Positions 8,939 through 19,705 are shown, counted from the stretch's first letter. The stretch is 64,000 bases of DNA from Prosthecomicrobium pneumaticum (GCF_014199915.1 NZ_JACHOO010000004.1:228024-292023), one strand, 5' to 3'. Notes: generated by a model not told the origin, from the letters alone. A program made the numbers and translations.

Positions 8939-9847
8939 TCAGCCGCGCATCCGCTCCGAGCGCTGGCTCAGGCTGACCGCGACGAAATCGGCCGCCGGCT
9001 GGCGCATCGCCGCGCCGCGCCGCCAGGCGAGGCCGACCCGGATCGCCGGCAGCGGTTCCGCGGCCGGCCGCGCCTCGATGCGATCGCCTTCGAGCGACCA
9101 GGGCCGGTAGACGAGATCGGGCAGCACCGCGATGCCGGCGCCGGTCGCGACGAGGCTGCGCACGGCCTCGACCGAGCGGGTGCGGAAGGCGACCTTGGGG
9201 CGGATGCCGCTCGCCACCCAAAAACCCTTCGTCGCCTCCTCGATCTCCTCGACCGAGAGCATGACGTGCGGCTCGCCGGCGATCTCGGCGAGGGGCACCT
9301 CCCGCAGCGCCGTCAGCCTGTGGCCCTGCGGCAGCCAGATCCGATAGGGCGTCTCGCCGAGCAGCGCGGTGTCGAATGCCCGATCGGCCGGGCGATCGGG
9401 CACCACCATCACGACGACGTCGAGTTCGCCATTGATCAGAAGGTGTTCGAGATGGTCGCGGCCGTCCTCGAGCGCCTCGACGGCGACGGCCGGGTGGGCG
9501 CGGCGGAAGCGGGCGAGGAGATCGGAGAGCACATAGCCGGCGACGAGCGCCGTGACGCCGAGCGACAGCCGGCCGGCGGTCGGCGGCGCCCCGCCGAGCG
9601 AGCGGCGGGCATCGGCAACGGCCTCGAGGACGCGCGTCGCATGGCGCAGGAACATCCGGCCCTTATGGCTCAGCGCGACGCCGCGGCCGCTCCTCTCGAG
9701 CAGGGTCACGCCGAGATCGGCCTCGAGCTCCTTCACCGCCTCGGTGATCGTCGATTGCGACACGGAAAGCTGCTGCGCCGCGCCGGAGATCGAACCGGCA
9801 TCGGCGACGGCGACGAAATATTGCAACTGGCGGAACTTGAAAGCCAT
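8939..9847 (-). CDS. LysR family transcriptional regulator
   Basis: The 302-residue regulator has a winged helix-turn-helix at about 18-60 (SISGAAQQLSVSQSTITEAV) and a LysR substrate-binding domain from about 90. It starts three bases after the stop of the DUF2442 gene and points towards ydcS, 134 bases downstream. It is therefore the natural candidate to control the polyamine operon, although in E. coli the neighbouring regulator YdcR is a MocR-type protein. No T-N11-A operator is obvious. Confidence 0.85.
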   Translation of the reverse strand: MAFKFRQLQYFVAVADAGSISGAAQQLSVSQSTITEAVKELEADLGVTLLERSGRGVALSHKGRMFLRHATRVLEAVADARRSLGGAPPTAGRLSLGVTALVAGYVLSDLLARFRRAHPAVAVEALEDGRDHLEHLLINGELDVVVMVVPDRPADRAFDTALLGETPYRIWLPQGHRLTALREVPLAEIAGEPHVMLSVEEIEEATKGFWVASGIRPKVAFRTRSVEAVRSLVATGAGIAVLPDLVYRPWSLEGDRIEARPAAEPLPAIRVGLAWRRGAAMRQPAADFVAVSLSQRSERMRG

Positions 9848-9850
9848 GCC

Positions 9851-10342
9851 TCAGGCGACGGCACCGAGGCCGCCCCCCGCGCGCCGCAGCTCGATGTGGG
9901 CGCAGGCGAGCGCGATGTGGCGCGGCACGGGGCGGTCCTTGGCGTAATAGGCGACGAGCCTGCGGCTGATGCCGAGCTCGGCCGCGGCCGCATCGAGCGA
10001 GAGCCGATTGCGGGACAGGAAGGCGGCGAACTCCTCATTGGACATCGCCTCGGCTGCGAGCCGCTCGACGCTCGTCGCCGGCATGTCGATCGCGTCGTCG
10101 CTGCCCCAGGCGATCGCCGCGCCCTCGTCGACGAGGTGGACGGAGGCGAAAAGCGCGGGGTCGAAGCGGAGTGGACGATAGATTCGATAGGCGTGAAGAT
10201 CGGGTGCCAGGCTGACGGTCTCGCGTCGTCCGGCACGGGGGCCCGCCGACCATTCGACGTCCACAGAGAGCGGTGCGACGGCGCGGACGGCGCCGATCCG
10301 AGGCATCGGGACGCCGGCGGCGATACGGTCAGTCGCGCTCAT
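9851..10342 (-). CDS. DUF2442 domain protein
   Basis: The 163-residue protein has an N-terminal DUF2442 region (residues about 10-85, with IYRPLRFDPALF). Its C-terminal part reads like a small helix-turn-helix (LSLDAAAAELGISRRLVAYY). DUF2442 proteins are usually paired with DUF4160 proteins in antitoxin/toxin-like two-gene modules of unknown action. Here the DUF4160 gene overlaps its start by 14 bases but is frameshifted. The gene is followed three bases later by lysR, so it may be co-expressed with the polyamine regulator. Confidence 0.7.
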   Translation of the reverse strand: MSATDRIAAGVPMPRIGAVRAVAPLSVDVEWSAGPRAGRRETVSLAPDLHAYRIYRPLRFDPALFASVHLVDEGAAIAWGSDDAIDMPATSVERLAAEAMSNEEFAAFLSRNRLSLDAAAAELGISRRLVAYYAKDRPVPRHIALACAHIELRRAGGGLGAVA

Positions 10343-10562
10343 TGAGGTCTCTCCAGGCGGCGATGAGGAGGTCGCGGTGAGCCGTCGCCCACGTCTCGAC
10401 GATCCCGAAGGCTCTGCGCGGGATGGAACCCCGGATGACACGAGGTCGGCGATCCGGATCTGCACGTCGGTGTCCGGGCCTCGGACGTGGAAATGGGGCG
10501 GCATGATCGGCCGCATAAACGAAGATCGACATTCCATTCGCGAGCGTGGCGATCCGCGGCAA
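10329..10562 (-). pseudogene. DUF4160 gene with two compensating frameshifts
   Basis: The frame from a TTG start (AGGGAG six bases upstream) gives MPRIATLANG at the N-terminus and IPRRAFGIVETWA near the C-terminus, both typical of DUF4160. The middle is wrong in this frame. The family's central PPHFHVRG motif and the following IRIADL segment are present intact in another frame, between about 10505 and 10435. One shift therefore occurs just after the ADH codons near 10505 and a second restores the frame near 10430. The result is a 77-residue frame with a scrambled core. It may be a decayed toxin-like gene or a pair of sequencing errors. Confidence 0.6.
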
Positions 10563-10688
10563 ACCGACTCCCTTTTCCCCACCCTAGTGCATTCCGTGCA
10601 CGAATGCCAATAGGTCAAAGGTCTGACCTCATTGACCGCTGCCTCGTGGGGGCCTAGGCTCCGGCCTCTATCGGAAGCGAGGAATCAC

Positions 10689-11662
10689 GTGACCCGCCGC
10701 AAGCTCATTCTCGACGTCGATACCGGCACGGACGATGCCGTCGCCCTCATGCTCGCGGCGCTGCATCCCGCGCTCGAACTCGTCGGCGTCACCGTCGTCA
10801 ACGGCAATGTGCCGGTCTCGGTCTGCACCGACAACACGCTGCGCGTGCTCGATCACATCGGCCGCGGCGACATTCCGGTCTTCGAGGGGGCCGACCGGCC
10901 CTTCATGCGGCCGGATTTCCCGATGCCGCGCGGCACCGGCGAGCAGGGCTCGAAATATCACGGCGAGACGCTGCCCGTACCGCCGACGACGCGACAGAAG
11001 CAGGAGAAGCGGGCGGTCGAATATCTGATCGAGACCTATCGCGCCGCGACCGATCCGATCACCCTCGTGCCGGTCGGCACGCTCACCAACATCGCGGCCG
11101 CGCTCGCGGTCGAGCCGAAGCTCGTCGGCCTGATCCCCGAAGTGGTGATCATGGGCGGCGGCCACGAGATCGGCAATGTCACCCCGGCGGCCGAGTTCAA
11201 CATCTGGGGCGACCCCGAAGCCGCCGAACGGGTTCTGAACGCCGGCTTCGAGAAGGTGACGCTGGTGCCGCTCGACGCCACCCACCGGGCGCTCGTCTCC
11301 TATGACGACTGTGACCGGCTCGCCGCGCTCGGCACGCCCGCCGGCACCGCGACGGCCGAGATCGTCCGCTTCCGCATCGACACGCACGAGAAATGGCAGC
11401 GCATGCCGATCCGTGGCACCGCGCCGGTGCACGACGCGCTCTGCATCGCCTTCCTCGTCGATCCGACGATCCTGACGACCAGGCGACTCAATGTCGTCGT
11501 CGAGGCCGCCGGCACCTATACGATCGGCCGGACCGTCATCGACGTCTATGGCCGTTCGGGCCGGGCGCCGAATGCCGACATCGCCTTCGACGCCGACCCG
11601 AAGAAGTTCGTCGACATGCTGGCCGAGATCTTCGCCCGGCCGCACGGCGCCGCGGCTTCGGT

Positions 11663-11666
<4 letters not shown>
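10689..11666 (+). CDS. Nucleoside hydrolase (IUNH family)
   Basis: The 325-residue enzyme carries the diagnostic calcium-binding motif DVDTGTDDA at residues 9-17 and the later APVHDAL motif with the second conserved Asp near residue 250. It cleaves the N-glycosidic bond of ribonucleosides to base and ribose. I chose the GTG at 10689 because GAGGA lies five bases upstream and the protein then starts just before the Ca site, as usual in the family. Its stop codon overlaps the convergent cysK stop (CTAA at 11663-11666). Base specificity cannot be told. Confidence 0.88.
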
Positions 11667-12619
<953 letters not shown>

Positions 12620-12682
12620 GGCGTCGGATCTCCTCGAACGGGCTTTTCCGATAGCTAGCGCAGCAGGGGCGCGGAGGAAACC

Positions 12683-13141
12683 TCAGCCCGTGCCGGTCGA
12701 GCCGAAACCGCCGGTGCCGCGCGCCGTCTCGTCGAGCGGTCCTTCGACGAGACGGGCGCGCAGGCAGGCCGCGACGACGAGCTGCGCGATGCGCATGCCG
12801 CGGCTGACGAGGAAAGGCTCGGCACCGTGATTGACGAGCGGCACCATCACCTCGCCGCGATAATCGGCGTCGATCGTGCCGGGGGCGTTCAGCACCGTGA
12901 CGCCATATTTGACCGCGAGCCCGGAGCGCGGCCGCACCTGTCCTTCCGTGCCGGGGGCGAGCGCGATCACGAGCCCGGTCGGCACCAGCGCCCGCGCGCC
13001 CGGATCGAGCGTCAGCGGATCATCGGCCGGCAGGGCGGCGAGAAGGTCGAGGCCGGCGGCCTGTTCGGTCTGATAGGCCGGCAGGGGGAGGTCCGCGCCG
13101 TGCGGCAGGCGCTGGACGCGCAGTTCGGTCGTCACGGTCAT
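12683..13141 (-). CDS. dut: dUTP diphosphatase
   Basis: The 152-residue trimeric-type dUTPase shows motif [13 protein letters not shown] with catalytic Asp91, motif [11 protein letters not shown] at 72-80 and the mobile motif [11 protein letters not shown] at 141-150. It hydrolyses dUTP to dUMP and keeps uracil out of DNA. Its ATG overlaps the coaBC stop by four bases, a conserved coaBC-dut coupling. Confidence 0.95.
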   Translation of the reverse strand: MTVTTELRVQRLPHGADLPLPAYQTEQAAGLDLLAALPADDPLTLDPGARALVPTGLVIALAPGTEGQVRPRSGLAVKYGVTVLNAPGTIDADYRGEVMVPLVNHGAEPFLVSRGMRIAQLVVAACLRARLVEGPLDETARGTGGFGSTGTG

Positions 13142-14352
13142 CCGGCCGCCTCCAGCCGCGCCGCGAGCCAGGCGACGAGGCGGCGGCCGACCTCCGCCTT
13201 GGAGAGGGTCGGCCAGTCCTCGACGCCGTCGGCGGTGAGGATGTGGACGGTGTTCGCCGGCCCCCCCATCACGCCGGTCTCGGCCGAGACGTCGTTGGCG
13301 ACGATCGCGTCGGCACGCTTGCGGGCGAGCTTCGCCCGGCCGTTCGCGATCAGATCGTCGGTCTCGGCCGCGAAGCCGACGACGAGGCGCGGCCGGCCTT
13401 CGCCGAGCCGGCCGACAGTGGCGAGGATGTCGGGGTTCTCGGTGAGCGCGAGGGTCGGCGGACCGTCGGCGCCCTTCTTCATCTTCGATCCATGCGTCGC
13501 CTGTGGCCGCCAGTCGGCGACCGCGGCGGCGAAGACCGCGATGTCGGCCGGCAGGGCGGCGAGCACCGCTGCCTTCATCTCCTCCGCCGTCTCGATCCTT
13601 ACGACTGCAGCGCCCGCCGGGTCGGCGATCGAGACCGGCCCGCTGACGAGGGTGACGCGGGCGCCGGCTTCCGCCGCAGCGGCGGCGATCGCGTGGCCCT
13701 GGCGCCCGGAGGAGCGGTTGGCGAGATAGCGGACGGGATCGATCGGCTCGTGCGTCGGCCCGGAGGTGACGAGCACATGCCGGCCGGCGAGCGGCCCCGA
13801 GGGGGCGAGCAGCGCCTCGAGCGCGGCGACGATCTCGAGCGGCTCGGCCATGCGGCCTTCGCCCGCCTCGCCGCGCTCGGCCATCTCGCCGGAATTGGGG
13901 CCGACGAAGCGGATCCCGTCTTCCCGCAGGCGGGCGGCGTTCCGCCGCGTCGCGGCGTTCGCCCACATGGCCGGGTTCATCGCCGGGGCGACGAGGATCG
14001 GCGCGCGCGCGGCGAGCAGGACCGCGCTCGCCAGATCGTCGGCGTGGCCGCCGGCCATCTTCGCCATCAGATCCGCGGTCGCCGGCGCGACGATGATCGC
14101 GTCCGCCTCGCGGGCGAGCCGGATATGGCCGACATCGTGCTCGTCATCCCGGTCGAAAAGATCGGTGAACACCTTGCCGCCCGACAGCGCGCCGGCAGCG
14201 AGCGGTGTGACGAAGCGCTGGGCCGCCGCGGTCATCACGACGCGCACGGTCATGCCGCGCTCCTTCAGCCGGCGGATCAGGTCGAGCGCCTTGTAGGCCG
14301 CAATGCCGCCACCGACGAGGAGAAGCACGGAGCGCCCGGCGAGCGATGCCAT
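13138..14352 (-). CDS. coaBC: Bifunctional phosphopantothenoylcysteine decarboxylase/ligase
   Basis: The 404-residue protein joins an N-terminal flavin-dependent CoaC domain (about 1-185) to a C-terminal CoaB domain ([16 protein letters not shown] from about 202). It catalyses the second and third steps of coenzyme A synthesis from phosphopantothenate. In the CoaC active-site loop the E. coli ACGDIGPGRM motif reads [10 protein letters not shown] by hand alignment, so the Cys158 equivalent is not conserved. Similar alphaproteobacterial sequences are, as I recall, also divergent here. It is translationally coupled to dut. Confidence 0.93.
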   Translation of the reverse strand: MASLAGRSVLLLVGGGIAAYKALDLIRRLKERGMTVRVVMTAAAQRFVTPLAAGALSGGKVFTDLFDRDDEHDVGHIRLAREADAIIVAPATADLMAKMAGGHADDLASAVLLAARAPILVAPAMNPAMWANAATRRNAARLREDGIRFVGPNSGEMAERGEAGEGRMAEPLEIVAALEALLAPSGPLAGRHVLVTSGPTHEPIDPVRYLANRSSGRQGHAIAAAAAEAGARVTLVSGPVSIADPAGAAVVRIETAEEMKAAVLAALPADIAVFAAAVADWRPQATHGSKMKKGADGPPTLALTENPDILATVGRLGEGRPRLVVGFAAETDDLIANGRAKLARKRADAIVANDVSAETGVMGGPANTVHILTADGVEDWPTLSKAEVGRRLVAWLAARLEAAG

Positions 14353-14353
14353 C

Positions 14354-14779
14354 TCAGTCCGTCCAGGGATCGACGACGGCGACGCCGCAGCCGGAGAAAT
14401 CGCGCAGATTGCGGGTCGCGACCATCATCCCAGCGGCCTGGGCGATCGCCGCGATCAGGTGGTCGAGCGGCTTGCCGCCCAGCCCTTCGCGTCGCCGCGC
14501 GGCGACGATGCTGGCATAGCTCGCCGCCGCCGCCAGATCGAACGGAAGGATGCGCGGGCCGAAAGCGGCAGCGAGCACGCGCTCGAACATTGCGGTCTTC
14601 TCCTCCTTGCGCCGTCCGTCCGGCATGAATGCCAGACCGGAGCGGATCTCGGCAACGGTGATGGTGGTCGTGAAGGCCGCCTCCGGGCGCACCCGCGCGA
14701 ACCAGGAGACCACGGCGCCGGAGACGAGTGCCGGCGGCTTCATCAGTTCCGACAGCACATCGGTGTCGAGGACGATCAT
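14354..14779 (-). CDS. vapC: PIN-domain toxin (VapC/FitB type)
   Basis: The 141-residue PIN ribonuclease begins MIVLDTDVLSELMKP with the first acidic residues. It continues with TVAEIRSGL and PLDHLIAAIA, which supply the remaining Glu and Asp of the metal site. It is expected to cleave RNA unless bound by the antitoxin. The ATG overlaps the stop of the upstream antitoxin gene (ATGA), the usual toxin-antitoxin arrangement. A longer frame exists upstream but the overlap supports this start. Confidence 0.85.
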   Translation of the reverse strand: MIVLDTDVLSELMKPPALVSGAVVSWFARVRPEAAFTTTITVAEIRSGLAFMPDGRRKEEKTAMFERVLAAAFGPRILPFDLAAAASYASIVAARRREGLGGKPLDHLIAAIAQAAGMMVATRNLRDFSGCGVAVVDPWTD

Positions 14780-15060
14780 TGCCGGTCGTCGTCGAGGCGC
14801 GGTGGCGACCACTCCTCCGAGCGGGGCGGCAGATCGAGTTCGAGCCCGCCCTCCGGCTCGACGATGCTCCGGATCAGCGCGGCAATATTGCCTTCGACTG
14901 CGGCCGCTCCCTGGCGCGGCGGTGCGCCCCTTGTCCCCCCGAGCCCCGCGGCGAGCACCTGACGGGCCTCCTCCTCCATGGATCGGCCGTTCTCCGCGGC
15001 CTGGACACGAAGACGGCGCTTCAGATCCTCGTCGAGGCGACGAATGAGAAGGCTCGCCAT
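14776..15060 (-). CDS. vapB: Ribbon-helix-helix antitoxin (FitA/VapB type)
   Basis: The 94-residue protein starts MASLLIRRLDEDLKRRLR, a typical ribbon-helix-helix DNA-binding N-terminus, followed by the helix ENGRSMEEEARQVL. The acidic C-terminal tail (about 60-94) would block the PIN toxin. GGAG lies six bases before the ATG at 15060; a GTG five codons upstream is less likely. The module is expected to autorepress its promoter. Confidence 0.82.
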   Translation of the reverse strand: MASLLIRRLDEDLKRRLRVQAAENGRSMEEEARQVLAAGLGGTRGAPPRQGAAAVEGNIAALIRSIVEPEGGLELDLPPRSEEWSPPRLDDDRQ

Positions 15061-15123
15061 GACGATCTCCGGCACGATAGCGATGCTATCAACGTAAGCC
15101 CCGCGCGCCGCCGGTCAACCGGT

Positions 15124-16698
15124 TCACCGCAGCACGAGGATCAGAAGGAGCAGCGCGACCGCCCAGACGCCGGCGGTGAGCCAGCGATTGCCGCGGCCCT
15201 CGGCCCGGCCGATCGCCTCGACGGTCTCGGGTGCGAGGACGAGGCCCTTCTCCGTCGCGCGGTCGAGATGGCCGAGCACCCGCTCGGCGCGGGCGGCGAT
15301 GGTCGGCAGCCGGACGGCGGCGCGGCCGAAATCGAACAGGCCCTCCTTCGCTTCGCCGAGCCGGCCCGCGGGGCCGAAATTCCGCTCGATCCACTCGCGC
15401 AAGACCGGTTCGGAGCTCGACCACATGTCGAAATCCGGGTCGAGCGTGCGGGCGACGCCTTCGACGACGACCATCGTCTTCTGCAGCATGATCAGCTCGG
15501 GCCGCGTCTCCATCTCGAAGATCTCGGTGATCTCGAAGAGCAGGGCGAGCAGCCTGCCCATCGAGATGACGCGGGCCGACTGGCCGTGGATCGGCTCGCC
15601 GATCGCCCGCAGCGCCTGTGCGAAATCGTCGATCGAATGACGCGCCGGGACGTAGCCGGCCTCGAGATGCACCGCGGCGACGCGGCGATAGTCGCGCCGG
15701 ACGAAGCCATAGAGGATCTCCGCGAGAAAACGACGCTCCGGCGCGCCGAGCCGGCCCATGATGCCGAAATCGACGGCGACGATCGACCCGGCCGCGTCGA
15801 CGAAGAGATTGCCCTGGTGCATGTCGGCGTGGAAGAAGCCGTCGCGCACCGCGTGGCGGAGGAACGCCTGCATCAGGCGGCGGGCGAGCGCCTTGCGGTC
15901 ATGGCCGGCGGCATCGATCGCCGCGAGGTCGGACAGCTTGATGCCGTCGATCCACTCCATGACGAGCACATCGCGGCCGGTACGCGACCAGTCGACCTGC
16001 GGCACACGGAAATCGGGATCGTCGGCGGTGCGCTCCGCCATCTCGGAGAGCGCCGAAGCCTCGAGCCGCAGATCCATCTCGAGCGCCACCGAGCGGGCGA
16101 GGATCTCGACGACCGCCCGCGGCCGCAGTCGGCGCGACGCCGGATCGAGCCGTTCGGCCATGTCGGCGGCGACGAAGAAGGTGGCGAGGTCGCGCCGGAA
16201 ATCGCCCCGCACCCCCGGCCGCAGCACCTTGACGGCGAGATCGCGCGCCGTGCCGTCGGGTTCAATGGCGCGGGCACGGTGGACCTGCGCGATCGAGGCC
16301 GCGGCGAGCGCCGGCGAGAGACTGGCGAAGAGCGCTTCGACCGGCTGGCCGAGATCGGCTTCGATCGTCCTCCGCGCCGCGCTGTCCGGGAAGGGCGCGA
16401 TCTCGTCGCGCAGCCGGCCGAGCGCATCCGCGACATCGGCGCCGACGAGATCGGGCCGGGTGGCGAGGAACTGGCCGAGCTTGATCCAGGACGGGCCGAG
16501 CCGGTTGAAGGCGGCGGTCAGCCGGTCGCCGCGGTCGGACAGCGCGGCGCCCCGCCGCTCGACCAGCCGCGCCATGCGGACGAGAAAGGTCGGGCCGGGC
16601 GGCAGGTCGTCGGTCGCAACGAGCGCGAAGGCGCCCTCGCGGGCGAGCACATAGCCTGCGGCGAGGAGGCGGACGAAGGCGATCGGGCGAAAGGCCAA
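15124..16698 (-). CDS. ubiB: UbiB family atypical kinase, ubiquinone biosynthesis
   Basis: The product has the ABC1/UbiB features: the KxGQ motif PSWIKLGQFLATRPDL, the Ala-rich nucleotide loop near AAASIAQVHRA, the catalytic-loop motif FHADMHQGN and the metal-binding VDFGIMG. One or two hydrophobic segments lie at the C-terminus (AVALLLLILVL). UbiB is an ATPase/kinase-like factor needed for coenzyme Q synthesis at the membrane. It follows ubiE closely on the same strand. The start is uncertain. I use the TTG at 16698, which gives 524 residues beginning LAFRPIAFVRLL; an alternative start would overlap ubiE. Confidence 0.88.
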   Translation of the reverse strand: MAFRPIAFVRLLAAGYVLAREGAFALVATDDLPPGPTFLVRMARLVERRGAALSDRGDRLTAAFNRLGPSWIKLGQFLATRPDLVGADVADALGRLRDEIAPFPDSAARRTIEADLGQPVEALFASLSPALAAASIAQVHRARAIEPDGTARDLAVKVLRPGVRGDFRRDLATFFVAADMAERLDPASRRLRPRAVVEILARSVALEMDLRLEASALSEMAERTADDPDFRVPQVDWSRTGRDVLVMEWIDGIKLSDLAAIDAAGHDRKALARRLMQAFLRHAVRDGFFHADMHQGNLFVDAAGSIVAVDFGIMGRLGAPERRFLAEILYGFVRRDYRRVAAVHLEAGYVPARHSIDDFAQALRAIGEPIHGQSARVISMGRLLALLFEITEIFEMETRPELIMLQKTMVVVEGVARTLDPDFDMWSSSEPVLREWIERNFGPAGRLGEAKEGLFDFGRAAVRLPTIAARAERVLGHLDRATEKGLVLAPETVEAIGRAEGRGNRWLTAGVWAVALLLLILVLR

Positions 16699-16711
16699 GC
16701 GCGCGTATCCG

Positions 16712-17482
16712 TCAGAGCTTCCAGCCGGAATGGATCGCCGCGATCCCCCCGGACAGATTGCGATAGGAGACCCGCGCGAAGCCGGCATCGCGGATCATCT
16801 GGGCGAAGCGCTCCTGATGCGGGAAGCGACGGATCGATTCGACGAGATAGCGGTAGCTCTCGGAATCCCCGGCGACGAGCCGGCCCATCGCCGGGATGGC
16901 CCGGAAAGAATAGAGGTCGTAGAGCCGGTCGAGGGCCGGCATGTCGACGGTCGAGAACTCGAGGCAGAGGAAGCGGCCGCCCGGCTTCAGCACGCGATAG
17001 GCCTCGGCGAGCGCCCGGTCGATCCGCGGCACGTTGCGGATGCCGAAGGCGATCGTATAGGCCTCGAAGCTCGTGCCGCCGAAGGGGAGGTCCTCGGCAT
17101 TGCCCTCGATGAAATCCACCGTCTCGGCGAGGCGGCGCTTCTCCGCCCTCTCACGGCCCACGGCGAGCATCGAGCCGTTGATGTCGCAAACCGTCGCCCG
17201 CGCATGGCCGCGCGACCGCTCGACGATCCGGAAGGAGATGTCGCCCGTGCCCCCGGCGACGTCGAGGACCCGATAGGGCGCGCCGGAGCGCGGCGGGTTG
17301 AGCCAGACCACCATCGCGTCCTTCCAGACGCGGTGCAGCCCGCCCGACATCAGGTCGTTCATCAGGTCGTAGCGCCGGGCGACCTTGTGGAACACCTCGT
17401 CGACGAGATCCTGCTTCGCTTCGACCGCGACCTCGCGAAAGCCGAACGAGGCGCGGGGCGCGGCGGTTTCCAGCGGCATCAT
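16712..17482 (-). CDS. ubiE: Ubiquinone/menaquinone methyltransferase UbiE
   Basis: The 256-residue class I methyltransferase has the SAM motif [12 protein letters not shown] and the family blocks [31 protein letters not shown] and the C-terminal [11 protein letters not shown]. It performs the C-methylation step of ubiquinone synthesis. The first of two consecutive ATGs at 17482 is preceded by AGGAACAGG. It heads the ubiE-ubiB operon and is divergent from mutM across a 101-base spacer that contains a long inverted repeat. Confidence 0.95.
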   Translation of the reverse strand: MMPLETAAPRASFGFREVAVEAKQDLVDEVFHKVARRYDLMNDLMSGGLHRVWKDAMVVWLNPPRSGAPYRVLDVAGGTGDISFRIVERSRGHARATVCDINGSMLAVGRERAEKRRLAETVDFIEGNAEDLPFGGTSFEAYTIAFGIRNVPRIDRALAEAYRVLKPGGRFLCLEFSTVDMPALDRLYDLYSFRAIPAMGRLVAGDSESYRYLVESIRRFPHQERFAQMIRDAGFARVSYRNLSGGIAAIHSGWKL

Positions 17483-17506
17483 CCTGTTCCTTTCCGCAAA
17501 CGGGCG

Positions 17507-17543
17507 GGACCATAGCGGATGGGGTCCGGCGGCGCTATGGTCC
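17507..17543. promoter_or_regulatory. Inverted repeat between ubiE and mutM
   Basis: Perfect 11-bp arms GGACCATAGCG (17507-17517) and CGCTATGGTCC (17533-17543) are separated by 15 bases, exactly between the divergent ubiE and mutM starts. It may be two mirrored promoter elements or an operator. Confidence 0.45.
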
Positions 17544-17583
17544 GCCGCTTTCGGCCGCATCCGTGGCCTGTGGGACGAGAGAT

Positions 17584-18465
17584 ATGCCGGAACTGCCCGA
17601 GGTCGAGACCGTGCGCCGCGGCCTCCTTCCCGCCATGGAGGGGCATCGGATCGAGAGGGTCGAGCAGAGGCGGGCCGATCTGCGCTTTCCCCTGCCCGAG
17701 CGCTTCGCCGCGCGGCTCACCGGCCGGCGGGTGGAGAGCCTCGGCAGGCGGGCGAAATACCTTCTCGCCGACCTCGATGACGGCATGGTGCTCGTCATGC
17801 ATCTCGGCATGTCCGGCTCGTTTCGCGTCGAGGACGAGGGGGGCGGCACGACGCCCGGCGTCTTCCACCACGAACGCTCGTCCGCCCTCGCGCACGATCA
17901 CGTCGTCTTCCACCTCTCCTCCGGCAAGCGCGTGGTCTACAACGATCCGCGCCGCTTCGGCTTCATGGACCTTATCGCCCGGGCCACGCTCGCCGAGGCC
18001 CCGTTCTTCCGCGATCTCGGCCTCGAGCCGGCCGGCAATGCCCTCGACGGCGCGCGGCTCGCCGCGCTCTTCGCCGGCAAGCGGACGCCGCTCAAGGCGG
18101 CCCTCCTCGATCAGAGCCGCATCGCCGGGCTCGGCAACATCTATGTCTGCGAGGCGCTCAACCGCGCCCGGCTGTCGCCGCGCCGGATGGCGGGGACGCT
18201 CGCCACCGCGAGCGGAGGGCCGACGGTCGCGGCCGGCCGGCTCGCCGAGGCGATCCGCAGCGCCATCGCCGAGGCGATCGAGGCGGGCGGCTCGTCGCTG
18301 CGCGATCACCGCCAGACCAATGGCGAACTCGGCTATTTCCAGCACGCCTTCCGCGTCTACGATCGCGAAGGCGAGCCTTGCCCGACGCCCCGCTGCCGGG
18401 GCATCGTCGCGCGGATCGTGCAGAGCGGGCGCTCGACCTTCTATTGTCCCGTCTGCCAGCGCTGA
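17584..18465 (+). CDS. mutM: Formamidopyrimidine-DNA glycosylase
   Basis: The 293-residue protein starts [13 protein letters not shown], with the catalytic Pro2 and Glu3, and ends in the zinc finger CPTPRCRG...FYCPVCQ. It removes 8-oxoguanine and other oxidised purines and nicks the abasic site. I chose the ATG at 17584 because the N-terminal proline must follow the initiator Met. It is followed 12 bases later by an enoyl-CoA hydratase gene. Confidence 0.96.
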   Translation: MPELPEVETVRRGLLPAMEGHRIERVEQRRADLRFPLPERFAARLTGRRVESLGRRAKYLLADLDDGMVLVMHLGMSGSFRVEDEGGGTTPGVFHHERSSALAHDHVVFHLSSGKRVVYNDPRRFGFMDLIARATLAEAPFFRDLGLEPAGNALDGARLAALFAGKRTPLKAALLDQSRIAGLGNIYVCEALNRARLSPRRMAGTLATASGGPTVAAGRLAEAIRSAIAEAIEAGGSSLRDHRQTNGELGYFQHAFRVYDREGEPCPTPRCRGIVARIVQSGRSTFYCPVCQR

Positions 18466-18477
18466 GGAGCTTCGGGC

Positions 18478-19251
18478 ATGTCCTACGAGACGGTCAGGGT
18501 CGAGACGCTGGGGTCCGTCGGGCTCGTCACGCTCGACCGCCCGGCGGCGCGCAACGCCCTCTCCCGCCAGCTGATCGCCGAGCTGAACGCCGCGCTCGAC
18601 GGCTTCGAGGCGGACCCGGCGATCGGTGCGATCGTGCTCACGGGCTCGGACAAGGCCTTCGCCGCCGGTGCCGACATCGCCGAGATGAAAGGGCTCGGCC
18701 TCGTCGACGTGTTCGAGAACGATTTCGTCGCCGCCTGGGAGCGGCTCGCGGCGGTGCGCAAGCCCGTCGTCGCCGCGGTCGCCGGCTATGCGCTCGGCGG
18801 CGGCTGCGAGCTCGCCCTGATGTGCGACCTCGTGATCGCCGCCGAGACCGCCCGTTTCGGCCAGCCGGAACTCTCCCTCGCCCTCATCCCGGGTGCCGGG
18901 GCGACGCAGCGCCTCGCGAAATCGGTCGGCAAGGCGAAGACGATGGACATGGTGCTGACCGGACGGCTGATCGACGCCGCGGAGGCCGAGCGGATCGGCC
19001 TCGTCTCCCGCGTCGTTCCGGCGGCGGCGCTCCGCGATACGGCGCTCGCCGTCGGGGCGAAGATCGCCGCCCTGTCGCGGCCGGCGGCGCTGATGGCGAA
19101 GGAGGCGGTCAACCGCGCCTTCGAGAGCGGCCTTGCCGACGGCATCCGCTATGAGCGCCGGCTCTTCCAGGCGCTCTTCGCGACGAGGGACAAGGAGGAG
19201 GGCCTCGCCGCCTTTCTCGAGAAGCGGCCGCCGCGCTTCGAGAACCGTTGA
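18478..19251 (+). CDS. Enoyl-CoA hydratase
   Basis: The 257-residue crotonase-fold protein has the oxyanion-hole segments [10 protein letters not shown] near residue 62 and [14 protein letters not shown] near residue 104. The two catalytic Glu positions (near 114 and 134, in [14 protein letters not shown]) are both present. It hydrates 2-enoyl-CoA in fatty-acid beta-oxidation. The gene order mutM, enoyl-CoA hydratase, rpsT, dnaA recurs in rhizobial chromosomes as I recall. It starts 12 bases after mutM. Confidence 0.9.
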   Translation: MSYETVRVETLGSVGLVTLDRPAARNALSRQLIAELNAALDGFEADPAIGAIVLTGSDKAFAAGADIAEMKGLGLVDVFENDFVAAWERLAAVRKPVVAAVAGYALGGGCELALMCDLVIAAETARFGQPELSLALIPGAGATQRLAKSVGKAKTMDMVLTGRLIDAAEAERIGLVSRVVPAAALRDTALAVGAKIAALSRPAALMAKEAVNRAFESGLADGIRYERRLFQALFATRDKEEGLAAFLEKRPPRFENR

Positions 19252-19389
19252 CGACCGGGGCGCGCCCGACTATAAGCGCCCACCGAACCGGGGCGGCGCG
19301 AGCCGCCTCTTCCGTTTGGCCGGGCGCCGCGTCGTCACGCGCCGCCGCCCGCCGGGCGGAATCGACAGAATCGAGAGCGACAGACCGAC

Positions 19390-19656
19390 ATGGCCAATAC
19401 GCCGTCCGCCAAGAAGGCCACGCGCAAGATCGAGCGCCGCACCGCGATCAACCGCATGCGCCGCAGCCGCCTGCGCACGATCGTCCGCAAGATCGAAGAG
19501 GCGATCGCCTCGGGCGATCAGGCGATCGCCGCCGAGGCCTTCAAGGCGGCGCAGCCCGAGCTGATGCGGGCCGCGCAGAAGGGCGTGATCCACAAGAACA
19601 CGGCCTCACGCAAAGTGTCCCGTCTCGCCGCCCGCGTGAAGGCGATCGGCGCCTGA
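19390..19656 (+). CDS. rpsT: 30S ribosomal protein S20
   Basis: The 88-residue, strongly basic protein is S20: it begins [17 protein letters not shown] and contains the RMRRSRLRT and [11 protein letters not shown] helices that bind 16S rRNA. It is followed by a clear intrinsic terminator. Confidence 0.97.
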   Translation: MANTPSAKKATRKIERRTAINRMRRSRLRTIVRKIEEAIASGDQAIAAEAFKAAQPELMRAAQKGVIHKNTASRKVSRLAARVKAIGA

Positions 19657-19681
19657 CGAAGCGTCATCAAACACTTCCGAA

Positions 19682-19705
19682 AGCCCGGCTCCGCCGGGCT
19701 TTTTT
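19682..19705 (+). terminator. rpsT intrinsic terminator
   Basis: Stem AGCCCGGC/GCCGGGCT with a three-base loop is followed by six T residues, 25 bases after the rpsT stop. Confidence 0.92.

Noticed and set aside
14728-17112. A 794-codon plus-strand frame across the antitoxin, ubiB and ubiE
   Set aside because: It is antisense to three recognised genes, shows low-complexity composition and has no domain.
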